Below, one piece after another: positions 25,360 through 34,400 of a stretch of DNA of 64,000 bases. The position numbers and the translations under genes were made by a program. The notes beneath the pieces are model-generated. The model made no database searches and was not told the DNA's origin. It worked only from the letters and a program-made list of their open reading frames with translations. Origin of the DNA: Chitinophaga tropicalis (GTDB taxonomy: Bacteria > Bacteroidota > Bacteroidia > Chitinophagales > Chitinophagaceae); assembly GCF_009758205.1 (NCBI RefSeq), contig NZ_WRXN01000003.1:434001-498000 (forward strand), given 5' to 3'. The stretch's first letter is position 1. Each line of letters starts with the position of its first letter.

Positions 25360-25406
25360 AAGATCTGGTATAAGGATTTAAAGGGGAAACAGCCGTAGTG
25401 TAAGAA

Positions 25407-25438
25407 CAAGTTTACGGGAAATATCTGGCTTATACAAG
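25407..25438 (-). promoter_or_regulatory. Likely promoter of the putative effector gene
   Basis: On the minus strand CTTG (25435-25438), a 20-bp spacer and TAAACTTG (25407-25414). There is one mismatch in each element to the Bacteroidota consensus. It lies 47 nt upstream of the ATG. Confidence 0.45.
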
Positions 25439-25554
25439 GGCATGATCCGGGAAATTTTCCTTCGTTAACAAAGGGTTAACTATTCCTCTTTTTTAAAGAC
25501 TTATTTTGCCAGGAGTCTAAAGACCTATATTCCTAACTATTTCCCCTGGTAACT

Positions 25555-25788
25555 ATGAGAATGTTGCCCCTTGTTTTACTGCTTATAATAGCAGTAATCA
25601 TAAAGATGCAGGCCCAGAACAGCCTGATAGGAAAGTTGCCGGCGCCCCCCTTAATAAATACTTTTAACAGCAATGCCAGTCTATTTATCTGCATTTGTCT
25701 TCTATGTGTTCATCGTGAAAAATTATCGAACCATTGGTGTAATATATATCCAAAAGTGAAAGAAATATCCAGATTCATCTTTTTATAA
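25555..25788 (+). pseudogene. Possible remnant of an exported thioredoxin-like (TlpA-type) gene
   Basis: A 77-codon frame. The first 40 residues look real: a signal peptide (MRMLPLVLLLIIAVIIKMQAQ) followed by NSLIGKLPAPPLINTF, similar to the start of TlpA-type redoxins (S-L-I-G-K-x-A-P). After that the sequence turns into Cys/Ile-rich residues with no family pattern and stops. This would fit a gene truncated when the neighbouring AT-rich DNA arrived. It could equally be a chance frame. Confidence 0.3.
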
Positions 25789-26216
25789 TTCTGTATGTTT
25801 TAAATTAATACTGTTTGTAAGTTACTCTTCCAATTAGCACTGTGATCAATATAGGATGTGTACTCAGACTTCGAAGTACGTATTGGAAAGTATCGCTAGC
25901 CGGCACAATCATATAAACCGCTGAAGAAGATTGATAGGAAAGTCGTGTGTTGTAAATCGGCATGCACGGTTTGATGAGGCAGGTAGTTGAGCTTATAGTT
26001 GGCACGTCACTACTATGGTTCTATTTTATCTCTAAAGTTGCAAATAGATGAATACTGGTAACATTGTCATTTGATAATAAACTATTCAATATCTTCTGGG
26101 AAAGTGGTTCATTAACAACGTCTTAACTTTTTTTTATTTTTTGAGGCTTAACTTCGGCCGCAATTTTACGATTGTAGTAATCCCTTAAATTTTGCCCTTT
26201 CTCTTCATATGAGACA

Positions 26217-26267
26217 TGAACTATTCCGGACAACCCCCTGTCTCAAAACCGGACACTCCCCTTAATC
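26217..26267. repeat. 51-bp direct repeat, left copy, with tandem CCGGACA
   Basis: Identical at 47 of 51 positions to 28946-28996, with weaker similarity continuing about 28 bp further. It contains CCGGACA at 26226 and 26249 (23 bp apart). At the right-hand copy this sequence is the upstream region of an ABC permease gene; here no gene follows, so this is an orphan copy. Confidence 0.8.
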
Positions 26268-26337
26268 CTTTGTTTTGTGAATAATTGAATAGTATCGTCT
26301 GCTTAAGGCGAGAGGAAAAAAAATTCCTGCAAAAAGA

Positions 26338-26366
26338 GAAGCTGCTTCATATTTTGAAGCAGCTTC
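26338..26366 (-). terminator. Terminator hairpin downstream of the propeptide-like gene
   Basis: A perfect 12-bp stem GAAGCTGCTTCA / TGAAGCAGCTTC with a 5-nt loop. There are T-rich tracts on both sides, so it can work in either direction. It lies 28 nt past the stop of the small gene. Confidence 0.7.
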
Positions 26367-26394
26367 TTTATAATTTTATTATTATAATAATTTT

Positions 26395-26643
26395 TTATTT
26401 AATCATATTCAGACGTTGATTCAAAGAAACAGAGATAATCTGCTGATCTTTTTCAAGCTTGATCAAGTCTGCCTTTTTTACTTCTGATGTGAAAATAAAG
26501 GAAGTGATTTTATTCCGGATTTTAAGCCAATCAGGGACATAATTAGCTTCCTTTACGTTTATAATGACAGACATCAACGTATTCTTATCCTGGGAGTTAA
26601 TAGCTCCTGATATCTTGGAGCTTATTATTTTACTCTTTTCCAT
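26395..26643 (-). CDS. Small subtilase-propeptide-like protein (possible protease inhibitor)
   Basis: An 82-residue protein starting MEKSKIISSKISGAINS; the frame stays open to 26676, but this ATG fits better. Predicted pattern: strand (TLMSVIINVKEA), helix (VPDWLKIRNK), strand (ITSFIFTSEV), helix (KKADLIKLEKDQ), strand (IISVSLNQRLN), the order of the I9 propeptide fold. The end resembles residues 102-135 of the protease encoded upstream (I.T..(I/V)....(L/I)..(L/I).....S(V/L)....LN). Similarity is weak by identity but consistent in pattern. It lies 90 nt downstream of the protease gene on the same strand. No signal peptide. It may inhibit or chaperone the protease. Confidence 0.55.
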   Translation of the reverse strand: MEKSKIISSKISGAINSQDKNTLMSVIINVKEANYVPDWLKIRNKITSFIFTSEVKKADLIKLEKDQQIISVSLNQRLNMIK

Positions 26644-26733
26644 ACTTAAAGATACAAAACTTTGAATTTGAATCAAAATATGAGAATAAATGTAATATAT
26701 AGAAAAGCATATTAATACATTAAATTATAAATA

Positions 26734-28629
26734 TTAATTTCGTTGAACTATAGTACCGGTAGTTGTTAGTGAATCCAGTAAGGAAAGCATATCAGGAAGA
26801 AAAATTCTACCATATCCAAATCTGGCATCCCAAACACCCACCGGTGGATGCAGACGTCCCTTTTGTATAATAATGTCTCGAAGTTGATCTATGGAAAGTA
26901 ATTTGCCTGTTGATGAAGCAACGGAAAATATCAGGGCAATTGCGCCAGTAACAGCTGGAGCAGCCATGCTTGTTCCCGACTTCAAGATGCGATCTTTTTG
27001 AGTTCTTGATGCAGCTGCAAGTACATTGGTGCCTGGCGCCGATATCTCAGGTTTATGGCGGCCGTCTCTTGTAGGGCCTGAGCTGGAGAACCAGGCGATA
27101 GGGAAATCTGGTTTTGTTGCATCGTAAGCTCCAACCGTTATAGCTTTATGACTACATGAAATGGAGCCCAAAGTATGTGTATTGTCCGGTTTGCCAATAA
27201 ATTTTGATTGCGCCCTGTCATCTCTTTCAATCCACCCATGAAAATTAATAGATTTTCTCCCTTTATTGCTTAATCTCAGCTGCCATTTGCCAGCGTTACC
27301 TTCTTTCAGCCATATTCCAATAACATTGGAATTATTATTGGGATCGTCCAATCTGTTGCTGATAACAAGCTGCAATTCATTTTGCTTATTCTTTATCTGG
27401 CCTGTTTCTGATGGAAGAACAGTACCAAGGCTGATTCCCATTGGATCGAAAATTTCGACATCAAGACCAGTAGCCCCTTCATACCATATTTCGATCTCAT
27501 TTTCGGTAAGGTCTGCAGCAAGCCAGCTAAGATCATAATGGCCTCCTGGCAGGATTTGGCCAGAAGCATGGATCCCATCATCATAAGAGTTAGAGGCTGC
27601 GATAACGACGGCTCTATTAGGTTCTTCTTGTAACATACCATCTATTCCTTTTTCAACAAGCGTTGAACCGTCATGAGGACCGCCATTAGTACCAAGACTG
27701 ATATTGATAACGCAAGGTTTTTTACCAGCTTTATCAAAGATATAACGCACTGCTTCAAGTAGGGTGACTGAATCTCCAAAGCTTTTTCCCAGAGTTTGTG
27801 GACCTTGCCATGGTATAGAACTTGTACTGGGTTGTACAAAAATAATATCCGAATTTGGTGCCACACCTGGTACCCCGGAGCCTCTTCCATTTCCTGCTGC
27901 AATGTCCATAACATGTGTTCCATGTGCATTAGCTTCTAATTTATAGGAAAGTGCAACATATGGATCAATGCTTTTCAATGCACTGTTGATCTCGTCAGAC
28001 AGATAAAGTCGTCCATACGGAACCATAGAGTTAGTTGATTGGGCTGTTTGATCCCAGAACTGTATAAGTCTTGTATTGCCGTCTGATGTCAGAAAATTTT
28101 CGTGAGCATAATCACACCCGAAATCTATAATACCAATCAAGACATTTTCTCCTCCTTTATGATCGGGAAGTATTACTGAGTGTTTATTGGCACCGATATC
28201 GGGAACTGTAATATGAACGGTTGGATTTAGCTTTCGGGCAGCCTTTAGGCTTTTTACAAATGGAAGGTTACGAATATATTCAATTCGCTTGATCGGTATT
28301 CGTCCTGTAACTATTGTTTCTTCCGGGTTGATTCTGGTAATTAGTGTCGGTAATCGTACTTCTGTAAGGCGATTCCAGGCTTCTTCATCGTTTACGCGAG
28401 CGACAATAGCTAATTCATCCTCGCTGGTGGAACTGGTGGCAATCTTACTCATCCCATTTTGTTGTTGTAAGATGGCTTGCTGCAGCTTGTGGTCCATTGG
28501 TAGAAGTAGCTCTTCTCCGGTTTGATTAAGGGACTTGACTACCGGCTTATAGCCCAGGTCACTTTTGCTAACTTCCATAACCATGGTGGTGGTCGTACCA
28601 CTTGGACGAGACAAATTTCTTTTAGTCAT
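26734..28629 (-). CDS. S8-family serine peptidase (subtilase), no signal peptide
   Basis: A 631-residue protein from the ATG at 28629. Residues about 70-135 look like an I9-type propeptide (LAIVARVNDEEAWNRL ... VTGRIPIKRIEYIRNLPFV). The catalytic domain has Asp169 (IGIIDFGCDYAHE), His236 (NAHGTHVMDIAAG), oxyanion Asn346 (VIAASNSYDD) and Ser554 (SGTSMAAPAV), so the triad is complete. About 130 residues (360-490) are inserted before the Ser part, with beta-rich content (VEIFDPMGISLG, WQLRLSNKG). No secretion signal or sorting domain is seen, so it may act in the cytoplasm. The codon and base composition look more AT-rich than its neighbours. Paired with the small propeptide-like gene. Confidence 0.85.
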   Translation of the reverse strand: MTKRNLSRPSGTTTTMVMEVSKSDLGYKPVVKSLNQTGEELLLPMDHKLQQAILQQQNGMSKIATSSTSEDELAIVARVNDEEAWNRLTEVRLPTLITRINPEETIVTGRIPIKRIEYIRNLPFVKSLKAARKLNPTVHITVPDIGANKHSVILPDHKGGENVLIGIIDFGCDYAHENFLTSDGNTRLIQFWDQTAQSTNSMVPYGRLYLSDEINSALKSIDPYVALSYKLEANAHGTHVMDIAAGNGRGSGVPGVAPNSDIIFVQPSTSSIPWQGPQTLGKSFGDSVTLLEAVRYIFDKAGKKPCVINISLGTNGGPHDGSTLVEKGIDGMLQEEPNRAVVIAASNSYDDGIHASGQILPGGHYDLSWLAADLTENEIEIWYEGATGLDVEIFDPMGISLGTVLPSETGQIKNKQNELQLVISNRLDDPNNNSNVIGIWLKEGNAGKWQLRLSNKGRKSINFHGWIERDDRAQSKFIGKPDNTHTLGSISCSHKAITVGAYDATKPDFPIAWFSSSGPTRDGRHKPEISAPGTNVLAAASRTQKDRILKSGTSMAAPAVTGAIALIFSVASSTGKLLSIDQLRDIIIQKGRLHPPVGVWDARFGYGRIFLPDMLSLLDSLTTTGTIVQRN

Positions 28630-29081
28630 GTAGATATAATTTGAGGTTATCAAATATGGGACACTAATAGATAGTATTAGATTAGAACTAATTGTAAGAT
28701 TGTGGTGTTAAATATTTCTTTTGATTAGGAAAAACACTGTTCGAATTTCATTAGTGAATTACTCCTAAAGAAGTGTAGTTCCAGTCCCCGATAAATAAAA
28801 CTATATTAGTTTGTATAGCTGATAGGCTGGCGAAGTAAAGAAATGTTTTCTTTAATTGGAGTTAATTCGAAGTTAATTTATACAGAATAAAATTAGAGAT
28901 GCTGAATAATTTAAGGCGATACGAATTTTAATACACACGGAAATCTGAACTATTCCGGACAACTTCCTGTATCAAAACCGGACACTCTCCTTAATCTTGT
29001 ATTTCATAAATAACTGATTATTATTATATTGGTTCTCTGGCATGTTTTTCCTTGCAGCACCAGACATAATCCACACCAACT
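28630..29081. other. Intergenic region between the divergent subtilase and ABC permease genes
   Basis: 452 bp, AT-rich. It holds the right copy of the 51-bp repeat (28946-28996). A sequence CATATTTG on the minus strand 22 nt before the subtilase start is 7 of 8 to the -7 consensus but lacks a -33 partner. No further reading frame or hairpin was recognised. Confidence 0.5.
28946..28996 (+). promoter_or_regulatory. Upstream element of the ABC permease gene with tandem CCGGACA; right copy of the 51-bp repeat
   Basis: CCGGACA occurs at 28955 and 28978, 23 bp apart, about 100-125 nt upstream of the permease ATG. A related tandem (CCGGACG/CCGGACA, 22 bp apart) lies at 50134-50162, at nearly the same distance before the second FtsX-type permease gene. 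The common position and period suggest binding of a dimeric regulator such as a response regulator. Confidence 0.6.
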
Positions 29082-31469
29082 ATGATCTCAAGCTATTTCA
29101 AAATTGCCTGGCGCAATCTTACAAAAAGCAAGGGCTATTCCTTTATTAATATCGGCGGACTGGCCATAGGGATGGCCGTGGCAATGCTTATTGGTCTCTG
29201 GGTATGGGATGAGCTGTCATTCAATAAGTATAACAGGAATTATGACCGTATTGCACAGATCATGCAAACGCAGACTTTTGGCAATCAGAAAGATACCTGG
29301 CAGACGATGCCGTATCCTGTAGGAGATGCTTTGCGTCATGGTTATGGTGGAGATTTTGAGCATGTGGTCATGTCTTCCTGGGATTTCAACAGGGTTATTT
29401 CAGTGGGAGATAAAAAGATCAAGAAGATAGGTAAGTATATGGAGCAGGGTGGGGCTGAGCTGATGGACGTAAAGATCATTAAAGGCAGCAGCGGAAACCT
29501 GAATGATCTTTCTACTATTCTTCTGTCAGCATCTGTGGCAAAGGCATTTTTCGGTGATGAAGACCCTGTCGGGAAAAGCCTGAATATAGACAATAAGGAA
29601 AACTATATTGTCAGAGGGGTTTATAAAGACCTTCCCTACAATTCGGCTTTTGGGAATGTAGGTTTTATTGCTCCATGGCAGGCATATATTAATACCAATT
29701 TTGCATGGATCAAAACACTGGATGATGTATGGGGAATGAACGCGTTCCTTGTCTATGTGCAGCTGGCGGAACATGCTGATATGGATAAGGTAGCGGCAAA
29801 GATCAGTAAGGTCAAGTATAATAATATTCCTGCCGGGGACAGGAAGTTTAACCCGGTACTCTTCCTGCATCCTATGAGCAAATGGCATTTGTATGAGTCA
29901 TTTAAGAATGGTGTGAACACAGGCGGGCGTGTCAGCTTTGTATGGTTGTTTGGGGTGATAGGTTTTTTTGTGCTTTTACTGGCCTGTATCAATTTTATGA
30001 ACCTAAGTACAGCGCGTTCTGAAAAGAGGGCCAGGGAGGTAGGTATACGTAAAGCTATTGGTTCATTGCGCAGCCAGCTTATAGGGCAGTTCTTCAGTGA
30101 ATCTATGCTGGTAGTACTGTTCGGGTTTATTGCCTCTGTTCTCCTGGTACAGCTTATACTTCCGTTCTTCAATACGGTGGCAGATAAAAAGATGTCTATC
30201 CTCTGGGCCAGTCCTATCTTCTGGCTGATAGGTATTGGTGTCAGTCTTTTTACCGGATTGCTTGCGGGCAGCTATCCTGCGTTTTATCTCTCTTCTTTCC
30301 AGCCTGTAAAGGTGCTTAAAGGCACTTTCAGGTTAGGCAGTAATGCAGCCCTTCCACGTAAGGTACTGGTAGTAATGCAGTTTACTGTTTCTGTTACACT
30401 CATTATAGGTACTATTGTGGTTTTCCGGCAGATACAGTTTGCACGTAGCCGCCCTGTGGGATATTCACGTGAGGGGCTGGTCAGCATGGAAATGTCTTCA
30501 TCAAATATTCAGGACCATTTTGATGCGGTGCGGGATGAACTGATAAGGAACGGGGCAATAGTTGCTATGGCTGAAGCCAATGCTCCGGCTACAGCAGTAT
30601 GGAGAACAAACGGAGGAATTGAATGGGAAGGGAAAGACCCGGACCAGGCGGTAGATTTCCCTAATACGGGAGTGTCCAGAGACTATGGAAAAACGGTAGG
30701 CTGGCAATTTAAAGAAGGGCGTGACTTCTCGAAAGCACTTGCTTCAGATTCAAATACCTTCATTATAAATGAAGCAGCGGTGAAATTTATGGGGCTGAAA
30801 GATCCTGTTGGGAAGTTTATCAGATGGGATGGTAAGGCCAGGGAGATTATTGGTGTGATTAAAGACATGATCGTGGAATCTCCCTATCAGCCTGTTCGTC
30901 CGCAGCTTTTCCACCTGAGCAGTAATAGTATGACAATTGTCAATATGCGGATGAATCCTGCTATCAGCAGCAGGGAAGCGCTGACACGGATAGAGCCGGT
31001 GTTTAAAAAGTATAATCCCAACCAGTTGTTTGATTATACTTTTGTTGATACAGAATATGCGAAGAAGTTCGGGAATGAAGAGCGTATTGGTAAGCTGGCC
31101 GGTTTCTTTGCTATCCTTGCTATTTTCATCAGTTGTCTGGGGCTGTTTGGTATGGCGTCTTATATGGCAGAGCGGCGTACAAAGGAGATAGGAGTGCGCA
31201 AGGTAATGGGGGCATCTGTATTCAATATCTGGCAGATGTTATCGAAGGATTTTGTGGTACTGGTATTTATCTCCCTGCTTATAGCGGTCCCACTGGCAAG
31301 TTATTTCATGCACAGCTGGCTGCAGAACTATGAATACCGCTCTTCTATTTCGTGGTGGATATTTGGCGTAGCCGGTATGGGCATACTTGTTATTACCCTG
31401 CTTACCATCAGTTTTCAAAGTGTCAAAGCAGCATTAATGAACCCGGTTAAAAGCCTGAGATCAGAATAA
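29082..31469 (+). CDS. ABC transporter permease, FtsX/MacB type
   Basis: A 795-residue inner-membrane protein with a duplicated layout. TM1 (KGYSFINIGGLAIGMAVAMLIGLWV) is followed by a periplasmic MacB_PCD domain (about 45-285), then three helices with NFMNLSTARSEKRAREVGIRKAIGS (FtsX domain 1, about 290-410). The second half repeats this: helix at about 430, a PCD domain to about 665, and FtsX domain 2 with ERRTKEIGVRKVMGA. No ATPase gene is adjacent, as is common for these genes in Bacteroidota. Probably lipid-linked, peptide or antibiotic efflux by mechanotransmission. Preceded by the tandem CCGGACA element. Confidence 0.88.
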   Translation: MISSYFKIAWRNLTKSKGYSFINIGGLAIGMAVAMLIGLWVWDELSFNKYNRNYDRIAQIMQTQTFGNQKDTWQTMPYPVGDALRHGYGGDFEHVVMSSWDFNRVISVGDKKIKKIGKYMEQGGAELMDVKIIKGSSGNLNDLSTILLSASVAKAFFGDEDPVGKSLNIDNKENYIVRGVYKDLPYNSAFGNVGFIAPWQAYINTNFAWIKTLDDVWGMNAFLVYVQLAEHADMDKVAAKISKVKYNNIPAGDRKFNPVLFLHPMSKWHLYESFKNGVNTGGRVSFVWLFGVIGFFVLLLACINFMNLSTARSEKRAREVGIRKAIGSLRSQLIGQFFSESMLVVLFGFIASVLLVQLILPFFNTVADKKMSILWASPIFWLIGIGVSLFTGLLAGSYPAFYLSSFQPVKVLKGTFRLGSNAALPRKVLVVMQFTVSVTLIIGTIVVFRQIQFARSRPVGYSREGLVSMEMSSSNIQDHFDAVRDELIRNGAIVAMAEANAPATAVWRTNGGIEWEGKDPDQAVDFPNTGVSRDYGKTVGWQFKEGRDFSKALASDSNTFIINEAAVKFMGLKDPVGKFIRWDGKAREIIGVIKDMIVESPYQPVRPQLFHLSSNSMTIVNMRMNPAISSREALTRIEPVFKKYNPNQLFDYTFVDTEYAKKFGNEERIGKLAGFFAILAIFISCLGLFGMASYMAERRTKEIGVRKVMGASVFNIWQMLSKDFVVLVFISLLIAVPLASYFMHSWLQNYEYRSSISWWIFGVAGMGILVITLLTISFQSVKAALMNPVKSLRSE

Positions 31470-31474
31470 ACAGT

Positions 31475-34400
31475 TTAAGTGTTTTTGTAGGCTGATGGCA
31501 GTACGCCGTATTCCAGTTTAAAGTATTTAGCGAAATACTTGGGGTTATTGAACCCAACTTCATACGCCACCTCAGCTACCGTCAGCTGACTTTTACCAAG
31601 CAGTTGCGCTGCCCGTTTCAGGCGGATGGACCGGATAAATTCTATAGGTGTTTTTCCTGTGAGGGACAATAATTTTTTGTAAGCGGAAACCCTGCTCATG
31701 TGCAGTTCACGGCTTAATTCTTCTACAGAGAAATCAGGATTGGAGATATTCTTCTCCACTATCTGTAAGGCACTCTGTATAAACTGTTCATCCTGGGAGG
31801 AGATGGCAATTTCTTCAGGGTGCGCTTCTATATGCTGCCGGAAGGTTTTTTTCAGGGAGTCCTGCTGGGATATGATGTTGCGGATACGTGAGAGCAATAC
31901 TTCATAGTTGAACGGCTTTGTGATGTAATCTGTAGCGCCGTTATCCAGCGCTTCCAGCTGATCTTCTTCAGAAGCCCTGGCTGTGAGCAGTATTACCGGG
32001 AGATGAGCCGTTTTAGGCTGCTGACGTATTCTTCTGCATAGTTCCAGTCCATCCATTTCAGGCATATTTACATCGCTCACCACCAGGTTGGGCATAGTTT
32101 GCTGTAGTATATCCCAGCCGATCCTGCCATTGGGAGCATCAACGATATGGAAATGAGCACTCAGGTTATCTTTCAGGTAGAACCTGAAATCTTCGCTATC
32201 TTCTATCAGCAGCAATACGGGCTTTTTGCCGTTGTAAGCAGCCGGCGATTCCGGGGCCGGTAAGGCTGCCATTACGGAAGTCTTTATGGTATCTGTTATC
32301 TGCGGTTTTGTAATGACGCCTTTTACGGGGAGGATGATGGTAAAGCAGCTGCCCATGCCGGGAGAGCTGTCTACGCTGATGGAGCCTCCGTGCAGCTTGA
32401 CAAATTCCCTTGTGATGCTGAGGCCTATGCCGCTTCCCTGGTTGACCAGCGATCCGGGAATGTCATGCTGGAAGAAGCGTTCGAATATTTTTTCCTGTTG
32501 TTCTGCCGGGATACCAATACCGGTATCTTTTACCATGATGGCCAGCTGGCCGCCTTCGAGCAGTTGCAGATCGACAGAGATATTACCTTGTTCAGGTGTG
32601 AATTTGAAGGCGTTACTCAACAGGTTGAAGATGATCTTTTCTATCTTATCCGGATCGTACAGCATGGTCAGTTCGCTGATGTTGCTGTGGAAATCGAGAT
32701 GGATCTGTTTCTTCTCAGAGAGATCGGAGAAGGAGAAGGTCAGTTCGCGGATGTAGGAAACAAGATCTCCTTCTGCTGTATATAGCCGGATCTCCTGGAC
32801 TTCCATTTTACGGAAGTCCAGCAGCTGGTTTACCAGGTTGAGCAGGCGGCGGGCGTTGCGTTGTACCAGTACCAGTTGCTGTTGTATGTTATTTTCCGTG
32901 CCTTTGCGGAGTATCTTTTCCAGGGGAGTGATAATGAGACTAAGCGGTGTACGGAATTCATGGCTGATATTGGTGAAGAAACGGATCTTCAGGGCATCCA
33001 GCTCGTGCATGCGTTGTGCTTCCTGTCTTTCCTGTTCAATACGTGAACGCAGTCTTTCTCTTTCGAGGGTGATCTTCCTGGCCAGGATGAGGGCGCCGAT
33101 AATAAGCAGCACATAAATGAAAAAGGCCAGAGGAGTTCTCCAGAAGGGAGGCAGTATGGTGATGTGCAGTTCCAGTGGTTCCGGGGTCCATATGCCGTCG
33201 TTGTTGGATGCCTTGAGACGGAAGGTATACTGGCCCGGGTCAAGGTTGGTATAGGTGGCTTTGCGCTGGCTTCCGTCTGTTGTAAGCCACTCGTTGTTGA
33301 ACCCTTCCAGCATATATGCGTACTGGTTCTTTTCCGGGTGAAAGTAATTCAGGGCGGAAAAGTCTATGGAGAATACGTTTTCCCGGTATTTAAGGGTAAT
33401 GTGTCTGGTCTGGGTAATGGATTGTTCCAGCAATACGCGCCCGTTTACGTTTTGTCCCGGCAGTATGCTCTGGTTAAAGATCTGGAAGTCTGTGAGCACA
33501 ATGGGAGGAACGGTGTTATTGCCGGCAATGGTATGCGGGTAAAAGAGGTTGAAGCCATTTCCGCCACCAAAGATCAGTTCTCCTTTACGTGTTTTCAGGG
33601 CGGCGTTCTCATTGAATTCACGGCCCTGCAAGCCATCGGATTCATCGTAATTCCTGAAGAGGTATTTCCCGTTCCTGATGGTCAGGTTGGACAAGCCGTT
33701 GGTTGTGCTGAACCAGAGGGTGTGGCTGTTATCTTCCAGGATATTCAGGACGGTATTATCTGCCAGGCCGTCTTCTCTTCTGAAGATGCGGAATTTCCTG
33801 GTGCGGGGATCGTAGAGGTTCAGGCCTTCCCTGGTGCCTACCCATATGAGCCCGCGGCTGTCTTCAAACATGCAGACTACGTTCCTGTTGCTGATACCGG
33901 ATTCTCCGTAGTGGGTGAATTTTCCCTGGTTGCTGATGATGTCAACTCCATCTGAAGTACCTACCCATACGTTTCCCTGTTTATCTTCCAGGATGGCTGA
34001 GATGTATTTAGAGACCACAGAGTTAGGCGCTCCGGGAACATAACGTTGAAATTTGCCGGTGCTGCGGTCCAGTTGATTCAGGCCTCCGCTGAGCGTACCT
34101 ACCCAGAGCCGTTGCCGGCTGTCTTCGAATATCTCCCATACGCTATTGTCGCTCAGGCTTTGTGAATAGGCCGGGTCATGGCGGTAATGGGTGAACTGTC
34201 TTCCGTCAAAGCAATCCAGTCCGCCGTAATAAGTACCTATCCACAGTTTCTGTGCGTGGTCTATCCACAGGCTTACTACTACATTCCCGCTGGGCGAGTT
34301 GGGATTATGCGGATCATGGAGGTATTGTTTATAGGTGTTCTTTGTCCTGTCGAAGTAGATCAGTCCGCCGCCGTTGGTGCCTATCCAGAGATTGCCGTTC

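Larger units (their letters stand above)
25360..26394. other. Gene-poor AT-rich stretch
   Basis: About 1 kb with no convincing intact gene. It holds the effector promoter, one short reading frame that may be a gene remnant (25555-25788), the left copy of the 51-bp repeat with tandem CCGGACA (26217-26267), and a terminator hairpin (26338-26366). A 66-codon frame on the minus strand at 25805-26005 shows no protein-like features. Confidence 0.5.

Noticed and set aside
25805-26005. 66-codon minus-strand frame in the gene-poor stretch
   Set aside because: No conserved pattern, no upstream promoter and AT-rich surroundings; probably chance.
29038-29056. Sigma-54-like sequence TGGCATG...TTGCA before the ABC permease
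   Set aside because: Both halves fit the -24/-12 consensus, but the space between them is 3 bp too long, and the matching region before the second permease (50247) has no clean -12 half. Not called as a promoter.
33164-33955. 263-codon open frame on the plus strand
   Set aside because: Opposite strand of the HTCS propeller repeats; repeated Val/Tyr-rich sequence is a shadow of the propeller codons.
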